From assembly GCA_025057755.1 (NCBI GenBank), contig JANWVC010000025.1, forward strand, positions 170,581 through 234,580: a stretch of DNA of 64,000 nucleotides, in the 5' to 3' direction. This document shows, piece by piece, positions 1 through 9,892 of this stretch (within the stretch, counting starts at the first letter, position 1; each line of letters begins with the position of its first letter). The notes beneath the pieces are model-generated. The model saw nothing but the letters and a program-made list of their open reading frames with translations, searched no databases and had not been told where the DNA came from. The translations under genes and the position numbers were made by a program. The stretch comes from Limisphaera sp. GTDB lineage: Bacteria; Verrucomicrobiota; Verrucomicrobiia; Limisphaerales; Limisphaeraceae.

Positions 1-1508
1 AGTTGGATCAGGCTTTCAGAGGCTGGCGGTCCCCAAGAACCGGCCGGATACAACTCCGCCTCGGAAAGAGGTCGATCTTGCCAGCCTGCTCGCAAGCAAT
101 CGGCGATGGCCCAAGCCGTCTCGATCTCGTCTCCCCGTAGAAACAGTGTGGGATCTCCGATCATGACATCGCGTAAGAGGCGCTCATAAGCTTCAGGTGT
201 GTACGCACCAAACTCCGCGTTATAATCGAAGTGCATGCGCACCGGTCGGACGCGCAAGTCAAGGCCGGGCACTTTGCCGTTGAACCGGAGTGAGATGCCC
301 TCTCGCGGCTGCAAACGCAAGGTTACCGCGTTAGCGGCCGGAGTGGGGTTGCATTGCGCAGCGAACAACACGTGCGGGCTGGATCGAAACTGAATGCGAA
401 CCTCACTAACGGTCCGCGCCAATCGCTTGCCCGTGCGCAGATAAACAGGCACACCGCTCCACCGCCAGTTATCCAGATAAAGCCGCGCTGCGACATAGGT
501 TTCTACCTGCGAGTCGGGTCGCACACGCGGTTCATGCCGGTAACCGGGGACAGGCTGGCCGTCCATCTCGCCGGCGGTGTATTGACCGCGGACCACGTGT
601 TGACCCGCTTGGTCGGGTGTATATCGCCGGATGCAGCGAAGCAGTTTGACCTTCTCATCGCGGATGGCTTCGGCGTCGAGTGAGACCGGCGGTTCCATCG
701 TCACTAAAGCGAGCACTTGAAGCAGATGATTTTGTAACATGTCGCGCAATGCACCGGCTTCCTCATAGTATCCGGCCCGATCGCCCACACCGGCTGTTTC
801 GCTGACGGTGAGCTGAATGTGGTCAATGGCATCCCGGTTCCACAAACGTTCGAAGACGGCGTTGGAAAAGCGAAACATGAGAATGTTTTGGACGGTTTCT
901 TTGCCGAGGTAATGGTCAATCCGAAATAATTGCTGTTCGGAGACGAATTGGGTCAGGTTCCGGTTCAGGGCCTGGGCCGAGGCCAAGTCATGGCCGAACG
1001 GTTTTTCCACCACCACCCGTTGCCAGCCAGGTTCTGGGTTAGGCCGAAGCAAGCCGGCTCGGTGCAGATGTTCCACTACCTCCGCGAATTGGCTGGGTTT
1101 GGTGGCCAGGTAGTAAAGCACACGATGCCGGAGTTCCGCCGGTTTGGTTCGAGTCAAATAATCTGCCAATCGTCCGTACGTGGTCGGGTCGCTCAAGTCG
1201 CCCTGACAATAGAAGAGGCGAGAAGCAAAGCGCGCCCAGCTTTCCGCAGTGGGCAGCGGCTTGCGCCCGTAACGTTGGACTGCCTCCAAAAGGCCCTGGC
1301 GCCAACTTTCGTCTGTGTAAGGCCGACGAGCCACGCCAAAAATTTGGCAGGGCTCTGGCAGCTGGCCGCTCAGAAACAAATGAAACAAAGCCGGCACGAG
1401 TTTCCGCCGCGTCAAATCGCCGCTTGCACCGAAGAGCACGATACAACATGGCTCCGGACTCAAGGGGACCTGGCCAATCCGACACGCGCTGATTTGAAGA
1501 TCCTCCAT
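1..1508 (-). CDS. zwf: Glucose-6-phosphate dehydrogenase, 3' end cut by the window
   Basis: Oxidises glucose-6-phosphate to 6-phosphogluconolactone, making NADPH in the pentose phosphate pathway (cytoplasm). About 502 codons are present. The N-terminus carries the dinucleotide-binding segment VLFGASGDLTRRKL, the middle has the active-site signature RIDHYLGKE, and the last residues seen (YPAGSWGP) are the family's C-terminal motif, so only a few residues lie beyond base 1. The ATG at 1508 has an AAAGG Shine-Dalgarno about 8 bases upstream. The open frame has no stop inside the window. It is divergent from grpE. Function is confident; cofactor preference cannot be read. Confidence 0.93.
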   Translation of the reverse strand, partial: MEDLQISACRIGQVPLSPEPCCIVLFGASGDLTRRKLVPALFHLFLSGQLPEPCQIFGVARRPYTDESWRQGLLEAVQRYGRKPLPTAESWARFASRLFYCQGDLSDPTTYGRLADYLTRTKPAELRHRVLYYLATKPSQFAEVVEHLHRAGLLRPNPEPGWQRVVVEKPFGHDLASAQALNRNLTQFVSEQQLFRIDHYLGKETVQNILMFRFSNAVFERLWNRDAIDHIQLTVSETAGVGDRAGYYEEAGALRDMLQNHLLQVLALVTMEPPVSLDAEAIRDEKVKLLRCIRRYTPDQAGQHVVRGQYTAGEMDGQPVPGYRHEPRVRPDSQVETYVAARLYLDNWRWSGVPVYLRTGKRLARTVSEVRIQFRSSPHVLFAAQCNPTPAANAVTLRLQPREGISLRFNGKVPGLDLRVRPVRMHFDYNAEFGAYTPEAYERLLRDVMIGDPTLFLRGDEIETAWAIADCLRAGWQDRPLSEAELYPAGSWGPPASESLIQ

Positions 1509-1710
1509 ACAAACGGCCTTTAAGATGCCCGGAATTCAAAGTGATGCAAGGGCGCTGGAGAGGATTTCGGCTCAGACCACGCTTCACGTCCTGGCACTTC
1601 GCTTCCAATGGCGCTTGGCAACGACGATGAAATAGTGCAGAAGCCGCGGTTGCTCCCGAGCCGGCAATAGCCTATGCTCATGAAGCGTGTAGGGTTGAGT
1701 GTGGGCAGCC

Positions 1711-2400
1711 ATGCGAAGCGAGAAACCAGAACTGGAGAAACCAGAACGGAATAGCGTGTCGGAGCCAGTGCGACCGTGTAACACGGAGGAGGTTCCCACT
1801 GCGGAAGTGGGTTCGCAAAGACCCGATTCCGCGATGGAAACGGAGAATCTCCAAGCGCAGGTGGCATCGGGCAACATTGCGGCCACAGTCACCTTGAGCG
1901 CACAGGAATGGGAAGAGTTGCGACGGCAGGCTGGCCAGGCGGCGGAATATCGGGATCGACTGCTGCGCACGGCGGCGGATTTCGACAATTTCCGCAAGCG
2001 TGCTGTCCGGGAGAAACAGGAAGTGCTGGATCATGCGCACCAGGCGTTGCTGACCAAGTTGATTCCGGTTTTGGACAGTTTTGAGGCGGCCTTGGCGGCT
2101 TTGAGTTCGCCGGATAACCCGGCTCGGGACAAGTTGGAACAGGGCGTACGGCTTGTCTGGCAGCAATTCCGGTCGGTCTTACAAGAAGCGGGTTTGACGG
2201 AAATCGACGCCACGGGTCAAACGTTCGATCCTGCGATTCACGAGGCGGTGGCCGTGGAAGAACGTGCAGACGTTCCTGATCAGCAGGTCATTCGTCAGAT
2301 CCGCAAAGGGTATAAGCTTCGGGATCGTTTGCTGCGCCCTGCCAGCGTGGTCGTGGCGCATTCCCCTGCGCGGTCTGACCGGCACGACCGCCCGCATTGA
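1711..2400 (+). CDS. grpE: Nucleotide exchange factor GrpE
   Basis: Co-chaperone that releases ADP from DnaK. 229 aa from the ATG at 1711; a GTG four codons earlier (1699) is the alternative start. The first ~55 residues are a low-complexity acidic/polar tail. A long helix follows (EWEELRRQAGQAAEYRDRLL), then the GrpE core with RTAADFDNFRKRA, and the C-terminal beta domain ends near GYKLRDRLLRPASVVVA, which is the PROSITE-type GrpE signature. dnaJ starts 13 bases after the stop, so the two are presumably co-transcribed. dnaK is not in the window. No CIRCE element was seen upstream. Confidence 0.95.
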   Translation: MRSEKPELEKPERNSVSEPVRPCNTEEVPTAEVGSQRPDSAMETENLQAQVASGNIAATVTLSAQEWEELRRQAGQAAEYRDRLLRTAADFDNFRKRAVREKQEVLDHAHQALLTKLIPVLDSFEAALAALSSPDNPARDKLEQGVRLVWQQFRSVLQEAGLTEIDATGQTFDPAIHEAVAVEERADVPDQQVIRQIRKGYKLRDRLLRPASVVVAHSPARSDRHDRPH

Positions 2401-2410
2401 GCGCTGTTGA

Positions 2411-3562
<1,152 letters not shown>

Positions 3563-3752
3563 GCGCGCTCGTAGGACCGCCCGGCAATTGTCCGCTAACA
3601 CGATTTGGGCAATTGCCTGGAAGGACAGGCTGGCAGCCTTACCTCGACGGTGGCGCTTCCGTATGACTGGATCGTTTAAGCCGCATAATGTGAGGACGCC
3701 AGCAACCATACGCGGCGCCGGGCCGGAGAGGACGCGCGCGGTGCAAATCGGG

Positions 3753-4553
3753 ATGGATCGATTCTATGTGACGCCCCATCGGTCGAGCGATCCGCTGGTA
3801 TCCCTTTGTCCCCGAGAGTCGCATCATGCGCTGCATGTGCTACGGGTACGCCGAGGCACACAGGTGGAGCTGATCGATGGGGTTGGGACCGTGTTGCAGG
3901 CGGAAGTTATCCGGGCAGATCGCGGGAGGGTGGAACTACGAGTTCTGATGCGGCGTCGGGAGCCGCCTCCCCCTTACCGTCTGGCTCTGATCTTTGGGAT
4001 CACCAAGGCCGGTGCTTTTGACAGCATTGTTCAGCAAGCTACTGAGTTGGGGGTGACTGAGATCCGACCGGTCTTTACGGAGCGAAGTGTCGTGCGGCTC
4101 AGCGGGGAAGATGCAGTTGCCAGGCGGGAGAGGTGGCGCTGGATTGCCGTGGACGCTTTGAAGCAGTCCAGAGGCACATGGCTGCCTGAAGTAGGTGCAC
4201 CGGAGCCCTTGACTAGCTGGTTATCCCGGGCCTCCGGCTTTGAACTGCAAATGTACGGGGCACTCCGCACGGGCGCCGAGCTGCTGCCGGAGAGGCTGGC
4301 ACGGTTTCGCCAAACCCATGCTGGTCGGCCTCCTCGCTCTGCGGCCATCTACGTGGGTCCAGAAGGAGATTTCACGCAGCGGGAACAGGCTGCGCTGGAG
4401 ATCGCGGGCGTTGAGCCGGTTGTGCTAGGCCGCCACGTCCTTCGCAGCCAAACCGCCGCATTGTGCATGGCGTGCATCCTGGGCTTGGAAATGGTCTGTC
4501 CCCATGCGAATGACGCACTGACGGGTGTGGACGAGAGCCGTTCCGGCACTTGA
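3753..4553 (+). CDS. rsmE: 16S rRNA (uracil-1498-N3)-methyltransferase RsmE
   Basis: SPOUT-fold methyltransferase that modifies U1498 of 16S rRNA using SAM. The frame stays open back to 3486, overlapping dnaJ, but the family-like N-terminus MDRFYVTPH starts at the ATG at 3753, giving 266 aa, close to the usual ~245. The N-terminal PUA-like half contains RESHHALHVLRVRRG. The C-terminal half has the SPOUT knot motifs YVGPEGDFTQRE and VLGRHVLRSQTAAL. Family members usually have LR-ETA where this one has LRSQTA, a mild divergence. It is convergent with ppk1, with 73 non-coding bases between them. Confidence 0.9.
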   Translation: MDRFYVTPHRSSDPLVSLCPRESHHALHVLRVRRGTQVELIDGVGTVLQAEVIRADRGRVELRVLMRRREPPPPYRLALIFGITKAGAFDSIVQQATELGVTEIRPVFTERSVVRLSGEDAVARRERWRWIAVDALKQSRGTWLPEVGAPEPLTSWLSRASGFELQMYGALRTGAELLPERLARFRQTHAGRPPRSAAIYVGPEGDFTQREQAALEIAGVEPVVLGRHVLRSQTAALCMACILGLEMVCPHANDALTGVDESRSGT

Positions 4554-4626
4554 CGCCCGGTGGTTCAATGTTGGATTTCAGGCGGCACTGGTTTGGTACG
4601 GAGACAGAGGCGACGGGCCCGGGAAT

Positions 4627-6831
4627 CTAATCTTGGACGGGGCGAGGGCGCAAAGGGATTTTGCCCGAGGTATTGCGCGGCGAGAGGCTGACAGCCTCCT
4701 TGACCTGGGCTCGCTCCATGAATTCGAACTGGCTCCGTCGTGCGGGCTCGCCTGGCGCAGGCCGGGCGTGCCGCCAGGTGCCGTCTGCTTGGAGAACTCG
4801 CGCACGGACATTATCCGCAAGTGGGAGGGCCAGCAATTCGTGGATCACTCGATCCCGCAAGTTTCCATCGAGCACGGGGAATGCTACCTCAATGCGTCGG
4901 TGAAAGTTGCGCGGCATCCAATCTGCGCTGCTGAGAAATACCTCGGGTTGTCCTCCATTTTCGAAGTACATGATCCGACTGTGTTCTAGAAAACGATCCA
5001 CAATGCTACGGACATGGATGCTCTCGCTTACGCCGCGTTGGCCAGGCCGCAAGCAACAAATCCCCCGGACGATGAGATCAATCTGCACTCCTGCGGCTGA
5101 GGCACGGTATAGCGCCTCGATGACTTCCTGGTCCACCAGTGCATTCATTTTGCCGATGATGCGAGCCGGCAAGCCAGCCGCAGCGTGCTGCGCCTCCCGC
5201 TCGATTCGCCGCAAGAGATGCGACTTCAAGTCAAACGGCGCTACCCAGAGCTGCCGGAGGGGCCGAAACTGGGTCATGCCGGTCAACAGATTGAACAAAT
5301 CGGTGACGTCCTCGCCGATTTCTGGGCGGCAGGTGAGCATTCCCAGGTCGGTGTATTGTCGAGCGGTGGCAGGGTTGTAATTTCCCGTGCCGAGATGAAC
5401 GTACCGGCGGATGGTGTCACCCTCACGCCGGACGATGAGGGTGGCTTTGCAGTGAATCTTATAACCTACCAATCCATACACCACATGTACGCCCGCTTCC
5501 TCGAGTTGCCTCGCCCAACGGATGTTGTTGGCTTCGTCAAACCGCGCACGAAGTTCCACCACCGCTGCCACAGTTTTGCCATTGCGCACTGCTTCCATGA
5601 GTGCTCCCACGATTCGAGGATCCCCACCGGTTCGGTAGAGGGTTTGTTTGATGGCCAGTACATCGGGATCCGCCGCGGCTTGCTGCAGGAGCGTGACAAC
5701 GCTTTCAAAGGACTCGTAGGGGTGATGCAGAAGCACATCTGTCTGCCGGATCACTGCAAACAGGTCGGTCTGGTTTTGGAAGGGTCGGGCGATCGGTGCT
5801 ACCCACGATGGATAGCGCAGACCCGGCAAGGGAGCTTCCTCGTATAGGCTCATCAAACGGGCCGGATTGAGCGGACCATCAACAAGATACAGGTCCTCGG
5901 CACTCAATCCTAATTGCTGCAGCAGCTCGTTTCGAACCTCGGCCGGGCAATGTCGCGCCACTTCCAGTCGCACGGCTGCGCCGCGCCGGCGTCGCTGCAG
6001 TTCCTGTTCCACCGCCGCCAACAGGTTGGCGACTTCCTCCTCATCAATGTATAGTTCGCTATTGCGCGTCACGCGGAATGGCCACCAGCCCTGCACCACC
6101 CGTTCGGGAAAAAGATCCGTTAAAAAATGGCCGATCACTTCGCCTAAAAAAGCGTAATCCCAACGAGCCTCCGAACGGGGCAACCGAATTAGCCGTGGCA
6201 AGACTCGGGGGACCTCCAAGACCGCCAGTCGCGGCAGGCGGCGATCACGACGGGTGACACCCAAGCGAACAATAAGGTTCAATGCTCGGTTCACCAGCAA
6301 GGGGAAAGGGTGAGCTGGATCAATGGCCAGCGGGGTGAGCACGGGGCGTACCACGGAACGGTAGTAATGCTCCAACCACGCGCGATCCTCTTCGTTCCAT
6401 TCTTTCGGTCCCAGGAAGCGAATCCCGTGTCGTGCCAACCCCGGCTTTAGTTGTTCGGACCAGCAGGCATTGTGGTCACGGACCATCCGCAATACCCGGC
6501 GCCGAATCGCAACCAACGCCTGCCGTGGGGTCAAACCGTCCGGGCCGCATTCCGTGGAGCCCGTTTCCACCTGTTGCTTAAGGCCTGCTACGCGGATTTC
6601 GAAGAATTCGTCCAGGTTGCTACTCACGATGCAGTAGAACTTCAGCCGTTCGAGCAGCGGATTGTCGGGCCGCATTGCTTCCTCTAACACACGCTGGTTG
6701 AACTCAAGCCAGCTCAACTCCCGATTGATAAAATGCCGGGGGCCAGATTGCAGCGGCACCCTCACCGGATTAGGCCGAACCTCGGATTGGGGCGCCGGAG
6801 CGGACTGGTACGGCGGCTTGGGGGATTTCAT
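4627..6831 (-). CDS. ppk1: Polyphosphate kinase 1
   Basis: Reversibly transfers the gamma phosphate of ATP to inorganic polyphosphate; membrane-associated in other bacteria. 734 aa, a normal PPK1 length. The N-terminal domain starts with FINRELSWLEFNQRVLEEA. The catalytic C1/C2 domains carry HHPYESFESV, YRTGGDPRIV, the autophosphorylated histidine context GYKIHCKATLIV and YVHLGTGNYNP. The first ~30 residues are a Pro-rich extension. It is the last gene of a long reverse-strand run. 122 non-coding bases separate it from the zinc-ribbon gene, and no strong Shine-Dalgarno was seen at the ATG. Confidence 0.96.
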   Translation of the reverse strand: MKSPKPPYQSAPAPQSEVRPNPVRVPLQSGPRHFINRELSWLEFNQRVLEEAMRPDNPLLERLKFYCIVSSNLDEFFEIRVAGLKQQVETGSTECGPDGLTPRQALVAIRRRVLRMVRDHNACWSEQLKPGLARHGIRFLGPKEWNEEDRAWLEHYYRSVVRPVLTPLAIDPAHPFPLLVNRALNLIVRLGVTRRDRRLPRLAVLEVPRVLPRLIRLPRSEARWDYAFLGEVIGHFLTDLFPERVVQGWWPFRVTRNSELYIDEEEVANLLAAVEQELQRRRRGAAVRLEVARHCPAEVRNELLQQLGLSAEDLYLVDGPLNPARLMSLYEEAPLPGLRYPSWVAPIARPFQNQTDLFAVIRQTDVLLHHPYESFESVVTLLQQAAADPDVLAIKQTLYRTGGDPRIVGALMEAVRNGKTVAAVVELRARFDEANNIRWARQLEEAGVHVVYGLVGYKIHCKATLIVRREGDTIRRYVHLGTGNYNPATARQYTDLGMLTCRPEIGEDVTDLFNLLTGMTQFRPLRQLWVAPFDLKSHLLRRIEREAQHAAAGLPARIIGKMNALVDQEVIEALYRASAAGVQIDLIVRGICCLRPGQRGVSESIHVRSIVDRFLEHSRIMYFENGGQPEVFLSSADWMPRNFHRRIEVAFPVLDGNLRDRVIHELLALPLADNVRARVLQADGTWRHARPAPGEPARRSQFEFMERAQVKEAVSLSPRNTSGKIPLRPRPVQD

Positions 6832-6953
6832 CGACTAAGTGAGTGCCACACGAAGGCCGGCTTGCTGCATAAGACTTAGTGTAGCGGCCCCAAGTTCTTC
6901 ACGGAGGAACCAGCGCGACTCGGGGCGATTCGAGAAACGCTGGCGACGGAATC

Positions 6954-7682
6954 TCAGTCCACGACCTCCATGTCCATTTCGCGCTTGTAGTAGAGGATCC
7001 GCCCGCAATTGGGGCAGGTGACAATCTCTTGATCGGACCGGCAATCCACGACCACCTGGGGGGGAAGCCGCATGTGGCATCCCCCGCAGACGCCATGCGC
7101 GATACCCACCACGACGTTGCCGCCTCGACTTTTTAAAAGACGCTCGTAACGTTGCCGCAGAGAGGGCTCCAAATCGTTGGCCAGTTGGTGGCGTTCGGCA
7201 CTGAGTTTTTGATACTCGAGGCGGAGATTCTGCTCTCGTTGTTGAAGCAGGGTTTGCTGCTCCCGTACCCAGTTTTCTGTATGACGCAGTGTGTCTTGGA
7301 CAGTTGCCATCTCCTTCTGGCCCAGCTCCGCCTGCTCCATCAAGTCCAGTTCACGATCTTCAATCTGGCGAATCGCCGCTTTGAGACGCTCGATTTCAAG
7401 ACTTAATGCCTGGTATTCTTCGTTCTTTCGGGTTTGCATCTGTTGATGGGTGTAACGGTCAATCAGTTGTTGTTTACTTGCAACCTCCAACTCCAGTTGG
7501 CGCCGTTCATTTTCAAGCTGTCGCAACCGTTGCCGGACCTGCTCCAAGGCTGCCTGGGCGCTTTGCAGCCTCTGGCGCAACGCCTCGCGTTCCGGCTCCA
7601 GTTGTGCCAATTCTTCCCGCACCCGCCGCAAATGATGGTCACGGTCTTGCAGGATCAACAGCTTTTCTAGTGATTCAAGCAT
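6954..7682 (-). CDS. Coiled-coil protein with C-terminal C4 zinc ribbon
   Basis: 242 aa. Residues ~5-180 form a nearly continuous coiled coil rich in Glu, Arg, Gln and Leu. The C-terminus has a four-cysteine zinc ribbon, with CGGCH followed about 25 residues later by CPNCGRILYY. This layout matches the widespread 'C4-type zinc ribbon domain' family (CT398-like, distantly resembling DksA-type architecture), whose role is poorly defined and may involve transcription or flagellar/secretion components. The gene sits 33 bases downstream of the arginyltransferase-like gene. Family assignment is good; a specific function cannot be given. Confidence 0.82.
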   Translation of the reverse strand: MLESLEKLLILQDRDHHLRRVREELAQLEPEREALRQRLQSAQAALEQVRQRLRQLENERRQLELEVASKQQLIDRYTHQQMQTRKNEEYQALSLEIERLKAAIRQIEDRELDLMEQAELGQKEMATVQDTLRHTENWVREQQTLLQQREQNLRLEYQKLSAERHQLANDLEPSLRQRYERLLKSRGGNVVVGIAHGVCGGCHMRLPPQVVVDCRSDQEIVTCPNCGRILYYKREMDMEVVD

Positions 7683-7715
7683 TGTCCGAACCCCTCGTCA
7701 GAAAGGTACTGATGC

Positions 7716-8585
7716 TCAGCACGGAGCGTCAATGCGCGGAACCTGGGAGCGGACCAGTGCACGCTGCGCGGCGGGATCTGTAGGTAGCGAAGTGCACATT
7801 CCCCAACGGCAGGCCAGATCAGCCGGATTGGGTATGTTGAAAGCCTGCCGATATTCTGGACTCTCCAATAAATGCTCCGTGAGGACTGGTCGCTGGTCCC
7901 GGGCCAATAGGTGGCGGAGCTCCTCCAGATTGTCGGACCATCGGAAACCATTAAAAAACTCCACCCCGGCAAACTGCGTCTTGTACCATGCCTTGGTTGT
8001 ATAGCAGGTTCCCAAGTGCAGATGTCGAACGCCGCTTCGTGCGAGGCTGTCGACCGCATAGGTCATCATGAACATGCCTAATTGGTGGGTGCGCCAGTTT
8101 AGGTCATAGAACCCATAAGAATAGAATCCTAATCGAGTGCCCTCCAGATACAGCGTGGCCAATCCAATCGTGGAGCCGTCCTGTCGCAGCCGCACGTGTA
8201 ATACATGGGTGGTGAGGGGGGCGTGAAACAATTCATCCAGCTTGTCTTCGGTCATTTTCCCCGGGCCAAAGCGCGCTTCGGCACAAGCCAAGCAGAGCTG
8301 CCGATGCGCAGCATTCCACTTAAAGGAGGCCCGAGGTTGCAGATCGGCTTGAAATAGTTCGCCTCGACGGAGAATGCGGCGGTTTTCCGAGGAAGCCTTG
8401 TATCGTTCCAGACAGACTCGAATCTGACGGCATAAATAGAACCGATCCAGTTGTCGGGAGGAAGGCAAAAACCCGGCTGTCATCAGGTCGGCCGGGGTTT
8501 CTCCAGGTTCAGGAAACGCCCAGACAGCGTACGGAAAAATATAGTGGTCGTAGTCTGGCCGGGCTTCCGAAAAGAGTAGCTTCAT
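7716..8585 (-). CDS. Arginyl/leucyl-tRNA-protein transferase-like (ATE/Bpt) GNAT protein
   Basis: 289 aa. The C-terminal half matches the acyltransferase domain of ATE/Bpt enzymes, which attach amino acids from tRNA to protein N-termini: FYSYGFYDLNWRTHQLGMFMM, then HLHLGTCYTTKAWYKTQFAG. The N-terminal half retains the pattern DLMTAGFLPSSRQLDRFYLC and SSENRRILRR seen in ATE N-domains. It lacks the CxxC pair typical there, keeping single cysteines in YLCRQIRVC. It may act on something other than N-degron substrates. It lies 15 bases after alr in the same direction. Superfamily is confident, substrate unknown. Confidence 0.7.
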   Translation of the reverse strand: MKLLFSEARPDYDHYIFPYAVWAFPEPGETPADLMTAGFLPSSRQLDRFYLCRQIRVCLERYKASSENRRILRRGELFQADLQPRASFKWNAAHRQLCLACAEARFGPGKMTEDKLDELFHAPLTTHVLHVRLRQDGSTIGLATLYLEGTRLGFYSYGFYDLNWRTHQLGMFMMTYAVDSLARSGVRHLHLGTCYTTKAWYKTQFAGVEFFNGFRWSDNLEELRHLLARDQRPVLTEHLLESPEYRQAFNIPNPADLACRWGMCTSLPTDPAAQRALVRSQVPRIDAPC

Positions 8586-8600
8586 GGTTCGTTGGATCGG

Positions 8601-9866
8601 TCAAGCGGTTGGACTGATGCGGTACACGCGGGGTAATCTCGGTTGCCAACTCACCAACGCCTCGTAAACGACCGACTGGCGGAGATCAGCGAGGTCCCGA
8701 GCTGTGATCCGGTCCGTGCCCTGGCAGCCCATGATCACGGCTTCATCGCCCAGGGACACCTCTGGAATGTCAGTAATATCGACCGCAAATGCATCCATGG
8801 CAACACCACCTACCAACGGGGCGCGTCGGCCGCGGATCAGCACATAACCGGCATTGCGAACCCGCGGAAACCCGTCTCCGTAGCCCAGAGGCAGCACTGC
8901 GATACGGCGGGGCGACTCAGCGCGATAATGCATGCCGTAGCCCACAGTGTCACCCGGCCGAAGGTGCTGAATCGCGACAATGCGTGCCTTTACCGCCATG
9001 GCAGGTTCCAAACCTGCAAGACGCCGGCAGACCCGCGATGGATAAACCCCTAGGGGCAGCAGGCCCAGGCGCACCAGGTCAAAATGCGCTTCTGGCAGGT
9101 CCAAGTACCCACCCGTGTTGCACAAGTGACGCCACGCCGGGCGGATCCCCCGAGCTTCCAATTCGCAGAGGACCTGTTGAAAACGTTGTAACTGGAGTCG
9201 TGCAAAGGTTTTATCAGCCTCGTCGGACTGCGCAAAATGGCTCAAAACTCCCTCCAAAGCTAGCGCGGGTTCGGACAAGACCTGTTCGACCATGGCCAGG
9301 GCTGCGTCCCACCGCACACCATATCGGTTCATCCCGGTGTTGATTTTGACATGGATTGGCACGCGTTTGCCAGCTTCGGCGGCGACCTTGGCCAAAATCC
9401 TGACCAATGAAGGTTCGCCCAAAACGCAGGTCAAGTCATGGCGTACGGCCCATGGGAACTCGGCTGGTTCGCGTTCTCCCAGCAATAAGATCGGCACACG
9501 CAAACCAGCCTCCCGCAGTCGGATACCTTCTTCCAAGGTAGCCACAGCCAGAAAACGGACGCCGGCAGCAATGGCCAATCGCGCCACAGGCACCGCCCCG
9601 TGTCCGTAGGCGTCGTCCTTAACCACCGCTAGCAGGGTCAGTGACGAAGGTGCCTCCTCTTTGATGCGGGCGTAGTTCCTCATGATCGCTCCCAAATCCA
9701 CCTCCACCCAGGCTGGCCGCGGAGGACGCGGGTCCGCACTCGGTTGGGGCAAAAGCAGGTCTGGATCGGTTGAAGAGGCAGCTCCCAAATTCGTGCGCGC
9801 GGCTTCGAACGCGTCGGTGTTACCCGTTTTCGAAGCCGATTCGCGTGTTGTCAAATGGCAACTCAT
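8601..9866 (-). CDS. alr: Alanine racemase
   Basis: PLP-dependent L-/D-alanine interconversion for peptidoglycan synthesis. From the ATG at 9866 the protein is 421 aa, with a ~55-residue polar/Pro-rich N-terminal extension before WVEVDLGAIMRNYARI. The PLP-lysine motif is VVKDDAYGHG (usually VVKANAYGHG). The C-terminal beta domain carries the catalytic tyrosine in VGYGMHYRAESP and PLGYGDGFPR. The frame remains open upstream to 10052, but that part overlaps the PurD-like gene and is not family-like. It is spaced 26 bases from the PurD-like gene and 15 from the ATE-like gene, so probably operonic. Confidence 0.93.
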   Translation of the reverse strand: MSCHLTTRESASKTGNTDAFEAARTNLGAASSTDPDLLLPQPSADPRPPRPAWVEVDLGAIMRNYARIKEEAPSSLTLLAVVKDDAYGHGAVPVARLAIAAGVRFLAVATLEEGIRLREAGLRVPILLLGEREPAEFPWAVRHDLTCVLGEPSLVRILAKVAAEAGKRVPIHVKINTGMNRYGVRWDAALAMVEQVLSEPALALEGVLSHFAQSDEADKTFARLQLQRFQQVLCELEARGIRPAWRHLCNTGGYLDLPEAHFDLVRLGLLPLGVYPSRVCRRLAGLEPAMAVKARIVAIQHLRPGDTVGYGMHYRAESPRRIAVLPLGYGDGFPRVRNAGYVLIRGRRAPLVGGVAMDAFAVDITDIPEVSLGDEAVIMGCQGTDRITARDLADLRQSVVYEALVSWQPRLPRVYRISPTA

Positions 9867-9892
9867 GCGTCGCAAACCATGGTTCGGGAGGA

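Noticed and set aside
1600..1710. CIRCE heat-shock operator before grpE
   Set aside because: No TTAGCACTC-N9-GAGTGCTAA-like inverted repeat could be found.
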